From contig JAHCIP010000012.1 of NCBI GenBank assembly GCA_026129165.1, forward strand, positions 1 through 40,963: a stretch of 40,963 nt of DNA, read 5' to 3'. Positions 32,732 through 39,735 of this stretch are shown here, in pieces. A model generated the notes under the pieces. That model was given only the letters and a program-made list of their open reading frames with translations. It was not told the origin of the DNA and did no database searches. The translations under genes were made by a program, and so were the position numbers. Origin of the DNA: Anaerolineae bacterium (GTDB lineage Bacteria; Chloroflexota; Anaerolineae; Epilineales; JAHCIE01). Numbering within the stretch: position 1 is the stretch's first letter; each line of letters begins with the position of its first letter.

Positions 32732-33118
32732 TTATCCTGATACAAGGATAATGTTGGCATAGGGCGTGGCGTCGCCGGTGCGGATGGTAGCGCGGGCCGT
32801 CGCCGCCAGGTGTTTGAACTCGACGTGGGGCAGCGCCTCCAGCGGAACCTCGCCCAGCAAGTCGCGCAACTCCTGGACGCGGCCGGGGCTAACCTCGGTC
32901 ATCTCCTGGCTGATGAGCACGCGGTCCAGGGCGCACTCGGCGTGGACCGCCCGCAGAACATCCAGCACGGTGGGCAGGTTGTCCACCAGGGCCAGGTCAA
33001 TGCGGCGCGGCCCCTCTGGTACCGGGAAGCCCCGGTCGCAGACCGTGATGAGGTCGGTGTGCCCCGTCGAGGCCAGCAGGTGGCACAGGTCGGGGTGGAG
33101 GATGCCGCCGCGTTTCAT
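32732..33118 (-). CDS. rbsD: D-ribose pyranase / sugar mutarotase (RbsD/FucU family)
   Basis: This 128-residue enzyme interconverts sugar ring forms (pyranose and furanose, or anomers) so that dehydrogenases or kinases receive the form they need. The start MKRGGILHPDLCHLLASTGH carries the catalytic His20 and D28 follows in VCDRGFPVP. The end FKHLAATARATIRTGD-TPYANIILVSG is typical of RbsD more than FucU. The ATG overlaps the stop of the preceding small gene (ATGA), so translation is coupled. No ribose kinase lies near, which suggests another sugar and fits an oxidative route. Confidence 0.9.
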   Translation of the reverse strand: MKRGGILHPDLCHLLASTGHTDLITVCDRGFPVPEGPRRIDLALVDNLPTVLDVLRAVHAECALDRVLISQEMTEVSPGRVQELRDLLGEVPLEALPHVEFKHLAATARATIRTGDATPYANIILVSG

Positions 33119-33336
33119 GGCGTCTCCGTCTCCGTCAGGGGGATGCCCAGCAGACCGTAGTAGCGCCGCTTCTGGTCGAGCGTCACGTGGTCGCGGAAGC
33201 TCGGCGCGGGCCGCTTGAAGTACAGGGTCGGGACGCCCTCGGCCGAGGCGACCACCGCCACCAACTCCCAGCCCGCCCGGCCCAGCGCCGCCAGGTCCGC
33301 CGCCCCCTCGACCACCTTGTAGTCCCACGCTGGCAT
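33115..33336 (-). CDS. Small DUF4177-like protein
   Basis: This 73-residue protein starts MPAWDYKVVEGAADLAALGR, continues AGWELVAVVASAEG-PTLYFKRP and ends with a basic, Tyr-rich tail. The W-Y-KVV, GWELV and L-FKR pattern fits the DUF4177 family of unknown function. The ATG at 33336 has GGAGG 6 nt upstream. Its stop shares four bases with the rbsD start. It is the first gene of the leftward group. Confidence 0.75.
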   Translation of the reverse strand: MPAWDYKVVEGAADLAALGRAGWELVAVVASAEGVPTLYFKRPAPSFRDHVTLDQKRRYYGLLGIPLTETETP

Positions 33337-33352
33337 GGTTTGCCTCCAGTTG

Positions 33353-33396
33353 AGGCTCCCCTCCCCCAGAGGGAGAGGGGTTGGGGGTGAGGGTCT
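33353..33396. repeat. CTCTCCC/GGGAGAG palindrome (copy 2)
   Basis: The sequence pairs a CCCCTCCCCC arm with GGGAGAGGGG and continues with TTGGGGGTGAGGGTCT. It matches the element in the pyrFE linker and lies just upstream of the DUF4177-like gene. Confidence 0.7.
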
Positions 33397-33417
33397 CACT
33401 CCGCCACGGCCGCTAAA

Positions 33418-33453
33418 GACCCTCACCCTGCCCTCTCCCACAGGTAGAGGGTA
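33418..33453. repeat. CTCTCCC palindrome (copy 3, inverted)
   Basis: GACCCTCACCCTGCCCTCTC followed by CCACAGGTAGAGGG is the reverse orientation of copy 2. Together they flank the divergent promoter region as a larger inverted repeat. Confidence 0.65.
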
Positions 33454-33465
33454 AGATGGTAAAGG

Positions 33466-33493
33466 TTGTCAACACCCCTGGAGAATATATAAT
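33466..33493 (+). promoter_or_regulatory. Sigma-70 promoter of the dehydratase gene
   Basis: TTGTCA (33466-33471) and TATAAT (33488-33493) are 16 nt apart. The start near 33500 gives a short leader before the ATG at 33527, with GAGGG as binding site. Confidence 0.65.
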
Positions 33494-33526
33494 AGACCCA
33501 TTCTTGTCAACTGCGAGGGAAAGCCA

Positions 33527-34810
33527 ATGACCGATATTCAGCCTGTCGTCGCCCCTGTGTGGGAGCCGTCCGGGGGCATGCCCGCCCTCAAGATTACCAA
33601 TGTCAAAGCCATCTGCACCGCGCCGGACGGCATTCGCCTCGTCGTGGTCAAGGTGGAGACGAGCGAGCCGGGGCTGTACGGCCTGGGCTGCGCTACGTTC
33701 ACCCAGCGGCCGCTGGCCGTGGTCACGGCGGTCGAGGAGTACCTCAAGCCGTTCCTGCTGGGCCGCGACCCCAACGACATCGAGGACATCTACCAGTCGG
33801 CCTATGTCAGTTCGTACTGGCGCAGCGGCCCGGTCCTCAACAACGCCCTGTCCGGCGTGGACATGGCCCTGTGGGACATCAAGGGCAAGCGGGCCGGCAT
33901 GCCTGTCTACCAGCTTCTCGGCGGCAAGAGCCGCGTCGCTGCGTCGCTCTACGCCCACGCGTCCGGCGCGAGCCTGGAAGAACTGGAGGACGAGGTCCGC
34001 CGCTTCCTGGACCAGGGCTACCGCTACGTCCGCTGCCAGATTGCCGTCCCTGGCTACTCGACCTACGGTTCGCGCATCGCGCCCCGGCAGCAGCCCTCCA
34101 ACCAGACCCTCGGCCTGGGGACCGCGCCGTGGGAGCCGACGCCCTACTGCCGGCTGGTAGTCAAGATGTTCGACCATCTGCGCTCGCGCCTGGGTGACGA
34201 GGTTGAACTCCTCCACGACATCCACGAGCGCATCCCGCCCATCCAGGCCATCGGGCTGGCGAAGGAACTGGAACGCTATCACCTGTTCTTCCTGGAAGAC
34301 CCGCTCGCGCCGGAGGACAACGAGTACTTCCGCATTCTGCGCCAGCAGACGTCGACGCCGATTGCGATGGGCGAGCTGTACGTCAACCAGCAGGAGTATG
34401 TTCCCCTCATCCGTGACCGCCTGATTGACTTTATCCGCGTCCACCTGTCGGACATTGGCGGGCTGAGCATGGGGCTGAAGCTAGCCCACTTCTGCGAGTT
34501 TTTTGGTGTGCGCACCGCCTGGCACGGCCCCGGCGACGTCTCGCCCGTCGGCCACGCGGCCAACCTGCAACTCGACCTGGCCTGCCACAACTTCGGCGTC
34601 CAGGAGCAGCATGTCTTTGGCGAGGCGGCGCGCGAGGTCTTTCCTGGTACGCCGGAGATTCGGGACGGCTACCTGTGGTCCAACGAGAAGCCGGGCCTGG
34701 GGGTGGACATCAACGAGGACCTGGCAGCGAAGTACCCCTTCCCCGAACACCCGCTCAACGGCGCGTGGCCGCCGGTGCGCCGCCTCGACGGCACGGTCAT
34801 CCGGCCTTAG
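33527..34810 (+). CDS. Mannonate dehydratase family protein (ManD/RspA, enolase superfamily)
   Basis: This 427-residue enzyme would remove water from a sugar acid such as D-mannonate or D-gluconate, giving a 2-keto-3-deoxy acid. Metal ligands D231 (HDIHERIPP, with H233), E257 (FLEDP) and E283 (AMGELYVN) are in place. YWRSGPVLNNALSGVDMALW and WHGPGDVSPVGHAANLQLDLA are ManD hallmarks. The residue after LED is Pro259. From memory, this position has been linked to poor mannonate turnover in the family. The first 20 residues are an extension beyond the usual start; M18 is an alternative. Its neighbours (dehydrogenase, lactonase, pyranase) suggest a sugar oxidation route. Confidence 0.9.
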   Translation: MTDIQPVVAPVWEPSGGMPALKITNVKAICTAPDGIRLVVVKVETSEPGLYGLGCATFTQRPLAVVTAVEEYLKPFLLGRDPNDIEDIYQSAYVSSYWRSGPVLNNALSGVDMALWDIKGKRAGMPVYQLLGGKSRVAASLYAHASGASLEELEDEVRRFLDQGYRYVRCQIAVPGYSTYGSRIAPRQQPSNQTLGLGTAPWEPTPYCRLVVKMFDHLRSRLGDEVELLHDIHERIPPIQAIGLAKELERYHLFFLEDPLAPEDNEYFRILRQQTSTPIAMGELYVNQQEYVPLIRDRLIDFIRVHLSDIGGLSMGLKLAHFCEFFGVRTAWHGPGDVSPVGHAANLQLDLACHNFGVQEQHVFGEAAREVFPGTPEIRDGYLWSNEKPGLGVDINEDLAAKYPFPEHPLNGAWPPVRRLDGTVIRP

Positions 34811-34880
34811 TCCTGAGTGCTGAGTCCTGAGTACTGAGTGCTGAGGGTTGAGGGCTGAGGGCTGAGGGCTGAGGGCTAAG
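34811..34880. repeat. 7-bp tandem repeat array (TGAGTGC/TGAGGGC units)
   Basis: About ten seven-base units (TGAGTGC, TGAGTCC, TGAGTAC, TGAGGGT, TGAGGGC) start 1-3 bp after the dehydratase stop and fill the gap to the Gfo/Idh gene. Confidence 0.8.
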
Positions 34881-34899
34881 AGATGAGAGGACAGAAGTC

Positions 34900-35901
34900 A
34901 TGCTCCGAATAGTCCAATGCGGCGTGGGGAGTTTTGGGCGGAGTTGGGCCGATGTCGTGAAGCGAAGCAGGGTGGCGGAACTGGTGGCGGTGGTGGACCC
35001 GGCGGCCGAGGCGCGGGCGCGGGTGGGCGAGGTGTTGGGGGTGACCACCTACCCCGACCTGGACACGGCGCTGGCCGAGGTCGCCTGCGACGCCGTCCTG
35101 GTCACGACGCCACCCGCCACCCACCACGCCGTCGCGACCCGGGGGCTGCGGGCGGGCAAGCCCGTCCTGCTGGAGAAGCCACTGGCCGCAACGATGGACG
35201 AGGCGCGCGACCTAGTCCAGACCGCCGAGGCGACCGGGCTTGTCCTCATGGTCAGCCAAAACTACCGCTTCCGGCCCCCCGCCCGCGCGGCCCAGGCCGT
35301 GGTCCAATCGGGCGCGCTGGGCAAGTTGACGCACGTCAAGGTTCGCTTCGCCCGCGAGACGCGGACCCTGTTCGGCGCGGGCAACTTCCGCTACAGCATG
35401 CGCTATCCGCTCGTCCTGGATATGTCCATCCACCACTTCGACCTGCTGCGCTGTCTGACCGGGCAGAATGTCGTCCAGGTCTACGCCCGCGAGTGGCCCG
35501 TGCCCGACAGCCCCTACGTCTACCCACCTACCGTCGCCGCGCTCATGACGCTCGACGGGGGCGGGACTGTCGTCTACGAGGGGAACTGGGCGAGCCATGG
35601 CACGGAGACTTCGTGGAACGCGGCCTGGGAGGTGGTCGGGGCAGCGGGGCGGCTGTTGTGGAACCCGGGCGACATGCACAGCGAGGAGGTATGGACCCAA
35701 CGCTGGGGCGAAGCCCTCCAGCCTGTGGCGCTGCCCGGCCTGGACCTGACCGAGCGCGACGCGACCCTGGCCGCCTTTGCGCGCGCGGTCGAAACAGGTC
35801 AGCCGCCCGAAACGAGGGCGGCTGACAATATCCACAGCCTGGCGATTGTGTTCGCGTGTATCGAATCCATCGAGCGCGGGGAGACCGTCAGGCTCGGCTA
35901 A
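34900..35901 (+). CDS. Gfo/Idh/MocA family oxidoreductase
   Basis: This 333-residue NAD(P)-dependent dehydrogenase has an N-terminal Rossmann domain (RIVQCGVGSFGRSW), the VTTPPATHHA strand and the EKPLA motif, whose Lys binds substrate and cofactor. A beta-sheet domain follows, with the catalytic-type SIHHFDLLRCLTG. The family oxidises sugars, sugar acids or cyclitols. Its placement after the dehydratase, across a 7-bp repeat array, suggests that it oxidises the aldose that enters the pathway or reduces a keto intermediate. The substrate cannot be named. The 3' end overlaps the convergent cyclophilin gene by 14 bp. Confidence 0.9.
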   Translation: MLRIVQCGVGSFGRSWADVVKRSRVAELVAVVDPAAEARARVGEVLGVTTYPDLDTALAEVACDAVLVTTPPATHHAVATRGLRAGKPVLLEKPLAATMDEARDLVQTAEATGLVLMVSQNYRFRPPARAAQAVVQSGALGKLTHVKVRFARETRTLFGAGNFRYSMRYPLVLDMSIHHFDLLRCLTGQNVVQVYAREWPVPDSPYVYPPTVAALMTLDGGGTVVYEGNWASHGTETSWNAAWEVVGAAGRLLWNPGDMHSEEVWTQRWGEALQPVALPGLDLTERDATLAAFARAVETGQPPETRAADNIHSLAIVFACIESIERGETVRLG

Positions 35902-36412
35902 TCTTGTGGATGGGGATGGGCGGCAGGAGAGCCTGGCGGTCGTAGGCACTCTGGTGGATGCGGCTTACCACGTCCATGCCCTCGACCACCCGTCCGAAGG
36001 CCGCAAAGCCCTGGCCGTCGGGGTTACGCCGGCCGCCGAAGTCTAGCTCTGGCTCGTCGCGTACGCAGATGAAGAAGGACGACATCGCGGTGTCGGCCGC
36101 TAGCCGCGCCATCGACACCGCGCCCGCTGTGTGACGCAGGCCGGTCTGGCTGGTACGTTCGAGTTGGATGGGCGGCTGGCGGTTGGTGTAGACCCACCAG
36201 GGATGGCCGCCGCCCTGGACGACCTCGATGCGGACCGCGTCGTTGGGCTGGTTGTCCAGGCGCACGGTGCGGAAGAAATTTCCGCCGTCGTAGTGGCGAG
36301 CATCCACATAACCGAGGAAGTTGCCCACCGTGATGGGGGCTTGCTCGGGGTACAGTTCCAGGACAATGTCGCCCAGTTCGGTTTCAATCCGCACGCGCGG
36401 GTTGTTTGGCAT
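35888..36412 (-). CDS. Cyclophilin-type peptidyl-prolyl isomerase
   Basis: This 174-residue protein isomerises X-Pro bonds to help folding. It shows IETELGDIVLELYPEQAPITVGNF, YDGGNFFRTV (the usual active-site FHRV-like segment), the VVQGGGHP strand, AGAVSMARLAADTAMSSFFI and FAAFGRVVEGMDVV. There is no signal peptide, so it is cytoplasmic. The ATG at 36412 has AAGGAG 5 nt upstream; an in-frame ATG at 36427 lacks such a site. The 3' end overlaps the Gfo/Idh gene on the other strand. Confidence 0.9.
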   Translation of the reverse strand: MPNNPRVRIETELGDIVLELYPEQAPITVGNFLGYVDARHYDGGNFFRTVRLDNQPNDAVRIEVVQGGGHPWWVYTNRQPPIQLERTSQTGLRHTAGAVSMARLAADTAMSSFFICVRDEPELDFGGRRNPDGQGFAAFGRVVEGMDVVSRIHQSAYDRQALLPPIPIHKISRA

Positions 36413-36448
36413 CGTGACTCCTTGCATGATCTGAGTTCCTATCGTAAC

Positions 36449-36482
36449 AACCTCCCGAAGGTTCAGCAACCTTCGGGAGGTT
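36449..36482. repeat. 34-bp perfect hairpin repeat (copy 3)
   Basis: AACCTCCCGAAGGTT (36449-36463) and its exact reverse complement (36468-36482) flank CAGC. The repeat edge supplies two bases of the stop codon of the DUF29 gene. Confidence 0.8.
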
Positions 36483-36906
36483 AGTCTTCTAAATCGTACG
36501 CTACATCAAACACCTCGGCCATCGTTAAGCTGGCCCCGGTCGGCTCCACGCCCGTCTCGTCACGCGCCAGCCGTTGCGCCGCCTGGAAGCAGCGGTCCCA
36601 GATGTCGGGCAACTCGCGACGCAGGCTCGGTTCATCCTCCAGCAAGCCCTCGATCTCGATGCGGGCATCGGTGATACTCGCCACCCAACTGCGCGAGCGT
36701 CGGTCAGGTTGCATCCCCCACTTGAGGATATGGGTCATCAGGCGCGTCAATTGGCTGCGCAGGGCGCGTTTGTCGGAGCGTCCCAAAGCGTCAATCAACT
36801 CCTCAAGGCCGCGTTGGGCCTCCTCAATGTTCTCAGCGGCGAGTTCCTGCCGCACGGCCACCGCCGTCTGATAATGCGACGCCGACGCCAGCTTGCTCCA
36901 ATCCAT
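36481..36906 (-). CDS. DUF29 family protein
   Basis: This 141-residue protein carries the DUF29 core: LGRSDKRALRSQLTRLMTHILKW, QPDRRSRSW, a following ITDARIEIEGLLEDEPSLRRELP and a conserved late DIWDRCFQAA. The function of this helical family is unknown; it is abundant in cyanobacteria and Chloroflexota. The N-terminus is shorter than typical and lacks the usual YDxDFYxW start. The ATG at 36906 is the only good choice. Its stop lies in a hairpin repeat, so the original end may have been changed by that repeat. Confidence 0.85.
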   Translation of the reverse strand: MDWSKLASASHYQTAVAVRQELAAENIEEAQRGLEELIDALGRSDKRALRSQLTRLMTHILKWGMQPDRRSRSWVASITDARIEIEGLLEDEPSLRRELPDIWDRCFQAAQRLARDETGVEPTGASLTMAEVFDVAYDLED

Positions 36907-37115
36907 CCGCCTGTCCCTCCGCCCTCTATCAACCGACGCCCCACTACTCGCTGTCCAGGGTCATTCTAACACGCTTACCCCTCTCGGTCAACCCACTCTC
37001 CCCTACCCACCTCTATCTCCGCGACAGTGGGCTGCTTGCTATTTGATGGCGGAGTGGGTGTAACAAACAACGCGGCGGTGAGACTGTAGCGGCAGATAAC
37101 GCTGCTCGGTCGCCA

Positions 37116-37135
37116 GGCTGGCCCGCTCGCCAGCC
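37116..37135. other. 318-bp gap with one hairpin
   Basis: The gap 36907-37224 contains the stem GGCTGGC/GCCAGCC (37116-37122/37129-37135) and the AGGAGATGAG binding site of the next gene. I see no convincing promoter, gene or known RNA in it. Confidence 0.4.
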
Positions 37136-37224
37136 CGCCCGGTAGCCCCATTGGATGCGCGCTCCAGTGGTTTAGTCTGGTTTTCACATCTAACGGACAG
37201 CCTCTACACACAGGAGATGAGACA

Positions 37225-37671
37225 ATGGGTGTTGTATTTGCCTTGATCGAGACGATTGCGCCGCGCTTCCTCCGCTACAGCCTCGCCGTCATCCTGATCT
37301 GGATTGGCGCCGGGAAGTTTGCCGACCCCAGCCCGGTCGTGGGATTGCTCAAGGCGTCGCTGCCCTTCCTGGCCTCGGCTGGTTTCGTGTACGTCCTGGG
37401 CGCGGTCGAGGTGGTCGTCGGGATTGCCCTGGTTGCGGGCTTCATGCTCCGCTACGCCGGCCTCGTCCTGCTGGGCCTCTTTGCCGGCACGCTGCTGATC
37501 TTCCTGATCGCGCCCGCCGTGAGCTATGGCGACGCCGGCTTCCCGCTGCTGAGCCTGGTCGGCCAGTTCCTGCTCAAAGACCTCGTCCTGTTCGGCGCGT
37601 CGCTCCAGATCATCGCCCAGGCGGCCATGACCGAAGACCGCCGCCTCCGCATGGCCCACGCCGCCAAGTAA
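37225..37671 (+). CDS. DoxX/DUF417-like membrane protein
   Basis: This 148-residue protein has four hydrophobic helices: YSLAVILIWIGAGKFAD, FLASAGFVYVLGAVEVVVGI, AGLVLLGLFAGTLLIFLIAP and a last one around residues 112-130. The IWIGAGKFADPSPVVGLL and VLGAVEVVVGIAL segments resemble DoxX-like/DUF417 (YkgB) proteins of unclear role, some tied to oxidative stress. AGGAG lies upstream of the ATG. A strong hairpin follows the stop, so it is probably a single-gene unit or is partly read through into the antiporter gene. Confidence 0.8.
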   Translation: MGVVFALIETIAPRFLRYSLAVILIWIGAGKFADPSPVVGLLKASLPFLASAGFVYVLGAVEVVVGIALVAGFMLRYAGLVLLGLFAGTLLIFLIAPAVSYGDAGFPLLSLVGQFLLKDLVLFGASLQIIAQAAMTEDRRLRMAHAAK

Positions 37672-37691
37672 TCAACTCTATACTGCTGCCA

Positions 37692-37719
37692 CGAGCCGGA
37701 CACGTCGCTGTCCGGCTCG
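37692..37719 (+). terminator. 11-bp hairpin between membrane protein and antiporter genes
   Basis: CGAGCCGGACA (37692-37702) pairs exactly with TGTCCGGCTCG (37709-37719) around CGTCGC. No T-run follows. It ends 18 bp before the antiporter ATG and could also act on translation. Confidence 0.55.
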
Positions 37720-37737
37720 CGCTTGCCAGGAGGCTCT

Positions 37738-38955
37738 ATGGTCCCTAACCTGTCGCTGACGGGCTTTATGGTGGTCGCCGCCGTGGCCTTTCTGGTTCCG
37801 CTGCTGCTCGGCCTGGCTCCCCGGCTGCGGCTGCCCTCGGTCGTCGTTGAAATCGTGGCGGGCATCGTCATCGGGCCATCGGTCCTCGGCCTGGTGCGGC
37901 TTGACCTACCGATCCAGGTGCTCGCTCTCTTCGGCCTGGCGTTTACCCTGTTCCTGGCCGGCCTGGAGATTGACTTCGCCCGGCTGCGCGGCCCGCTGCT
38001 GCGGCTGACCGGCCTCGGCTTCCTGGTGTCGTTGGGGTTGAGCCTTGCCGTCGGCCTGGGGCTGGCTCGCGCCGGTCTGGCGGAGACGCCGCTGTTTATC
38101 GGCATCGTCCTCGCCGCCACGTCGCTCGGCGTCATTATCCCCCTGCTCAAAGACAGCGGCCAGGTGGAAACCGACTTCGGCCAGCTGGTCCTCGTCGGCG
38201 CGTCCATCGCTGACTTTGGTACGATAATCCTGCTCTCGCTGTTCTTCTCGCGCGAGGCCACCTCGGTCACGACCCAGACCCTGCTCATCGCCGGGCTGGC
38301 CGCCCTCGGTCTGGCCGCGACGCTCGCCCTGCGCTGGGTCGGCGGCCACATGTGGTTTACTGCCGTCCTCAGCCGGCTGCAGGATACCAGCGCCCAGATT
38401 CGCGTACGGGGCGCCTTCGCGCTGCTCGCGGTCTTTGTCGCCCTGGCCGAACGCTTCGGGCTGGAGATTATCCTGGGCGCGTTTATCGCCGGCGCGATTC
38501 TCAACCTGACCGACCGCGACGAGGCCATGACCCATACCGGCTTTCGCCACAAGCTGGAAGCCGTCGGCTTCGGCGTCTTTATCCCGGCCTTCTTCATCGC
38601 CAGCGGTGTCCGCTTTAACCTGGCCGCCCTGTTTACCGATGTGAGCGCTCTGGCCCGCGTGCCGCTGTTCCTGGCCGCTCTGCTCGTCGTGCGTGGCCTG
38701 CCCGCCCTGCTCTATCGCGGCCGCCTGGGCGGCCGTCAGACGCTCGCCGCCGGCCTGTTGCAGGCCACCCAACTCAGCTTCGTCGTCGTCGCCGCGCAGA
38801 TTGGCATGGAGTTACGTGTCATCACGGACGCCACCGGCGCGGCCCTGGTCGCCGCCGCCCTGCTATCGGCTCTCCTCTTCCCGCTGGCCGCGCTGACGGT
38901 GTTGCGCGGTGACGAGACGCCGCGCGAGGCGCTAGAGGTAGCGAGCGCGCCCTGA
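37738..38955 (+). CDS. Monovalent cation:proton antiporter, CPA2 family
   Basis: This 405-residue membrane protein has about twelve to thirteen helices and the Na+/H+ exchanger fold of the KefB/CPA2 type. Marks are LPSVVVEIVAGIVIGPSVLG in helices 1-2, FLAGLEIDFARLR, ATSLGVIIPLLKDSG, GASIADFGTIILLS with the single intramembrane Asp expected near the ion site, and GAFIAGAILNL. There is no C-terminal TrkA-N domain, so it is of the short type. It would exchange Na+ or K+ for protons at the cytoplasmic membrane. The ATG at 37738 has AGGAGG upstream. Confidence 0.9.
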   Translation: MVPNLSLTGFMVVAAVAFLVPLLLGLAPRLRLPSVVVEIVAGIVIGPSVLGLVRLDLPIQVLALFGLAFTLFLAGLEIDFARLRGPLLRLTGLGFLVSLGLSLAVGLGLARAGLAETPLFIGIVLAATSLGVIIPLLKDSGQVETDFGQLVLVGASIADFGTIILLSLFFSREATSVTTQTLLIAGLAALGLAATLALRWVGGHMWFTAVLSRLQDTSAQIRVRGAFALLAVFVALAERFGLEIILGAFIAGAILNLTDRDEAMTHTGFRHKLEAVGFGVFIPAFFIASGVRFNLAALFTDVSALARVPLFLAALLVVRGLPALLYRGRLGGRQTLAAGLLQATQLSFVVVAAQIGMELRVITDATGAALVAAALLSALLFPLAALTVLRGDETPREALEVASAP

Positions 38956-38982
38956 GCAGGGTAATATCAAAGTCGCCGACGA

Positions 38983-39093
38983 CAGAGCACGGATAGGGAG
39001 GATAGACGGATTTCGGCCTGGTAGTGTGGACGGTGGCAGCCAGCCCATAAGGTAGGGCGGCTTGATCCGTGAGTCCTCTTGATCTGTGCTCTG
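38983..39093. repeat. CACGGAT inverted repeat (copy 2)
   Basis: CAGAGCACGGAT (38983-38994) and ATCTGTGCTCTG (39082-39093) are complementary at 11 of 12 positions. It resembles 32662-32730 and lies in the 252-bp gap after the antiporter gene. Confidence 0.6.
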
Positions 39094-39131
39094 GGCCACG
39101 GCCGTACGCCCGTACGCCCTGAGACCTTCAC

Positions 39132-39160
39132 TTGACAGCGAGCGATGGGTAGCGCATAGT
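39132..39160 (+). promoter_or_regulatory. Sigma-70 promoter of the DUF1003 gene
   Basis: TTGACA (39132-39137) and CATAGT (39155-39160) are 17 nt apart. The start near 39167 gives a leader of about 40 nt. Confidence 0.5.
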
Positions 39161-39207
39161 ATTAAGAGCCTTTCAAAAGCTATTATTCACCCAGGAGTGC
39201 GATACCT

Positions 39208-39723
39208 ATGGCGGCCGCTCAATCTACCTTTCCCCTACGCCCCCAGGAGCCAATCCTCTGCCCGGTCTGCGGCGGCGAGAACGACCACGACGCCGTGTTC
39301 TGCAGTTGCGGCAAATCGCTGGGCGACTTCAAGTATGTGCTGGAGGAATTGCGGGCCGAGACCAAGTGGTATGAGTCCCTCGCCAGCCGGGTGGCCCGCT
39401 TTATCGGCCAGCCGGCTTATATCATCGTACATATTGTGCTGGTGATCCTCTGGATCATCCTCAATACGGGCGCGCTGGCGGGCATCGACATCTTCGACCA
39501 GTATCCCTACAGCCTGCTGGGCCTGGTCCTGGGCATCGAGGCCGTCTTCATTACGGGCTTCCTGCTCATTGACGACGGCCGCGAGGACGCCCACGCCAAC
39601 AAGCTGGCCGAGCTGGACTATGAAGTGAACGTGCGAACCTACCGCCGCCTCGAGGACATTGACGCCAAGCTCGAATGGATCATGACCCGCCTGGACCGTC
39701 CCGACCGCCTTAACGACGCCTAA
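39208..39723 (+). CDS. Zinc-ribbon DUF1003 membrane protein
   Basis: This 171-residue protein has a short N-terminal zinc ribbon (C18-PV-C21 and C32-S-C34), a linker with two helices and two membrane segments (AYIIVHIVLVILWIILNTG and YSLLGLVLGIEAVFITGFLLI). An amphipathic cytoplasmic tail, DYEVNVRTYRRLEDIDAKLEWI, follows. The paired helices and IFDQYPYSLLGLVLGIEAVF fit DUF1003; the zinc ribbon is an added domain. The function is unknown. It lies 12 bp before the ceramidase-like gene and is probably co-transcribed with it. Confidence 0.87.
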   Translation: MAAAQSTFPLRPQEPILCPVCGGENDHDAVFCSCGKSLGDFKYVLEELRAETKWYESLASRVARFIGQPAYIIVHIVLVILWIILNTGALAGIDIFDQYPYSLLGLVLGIEAVFITGFLLIDDGREDAHANKLAELDYEVNVRTYRRLEDIDAKLEWIMTRLDRPDRLNDA

Positions 39724-39735
39724 GGAGACCCATCC

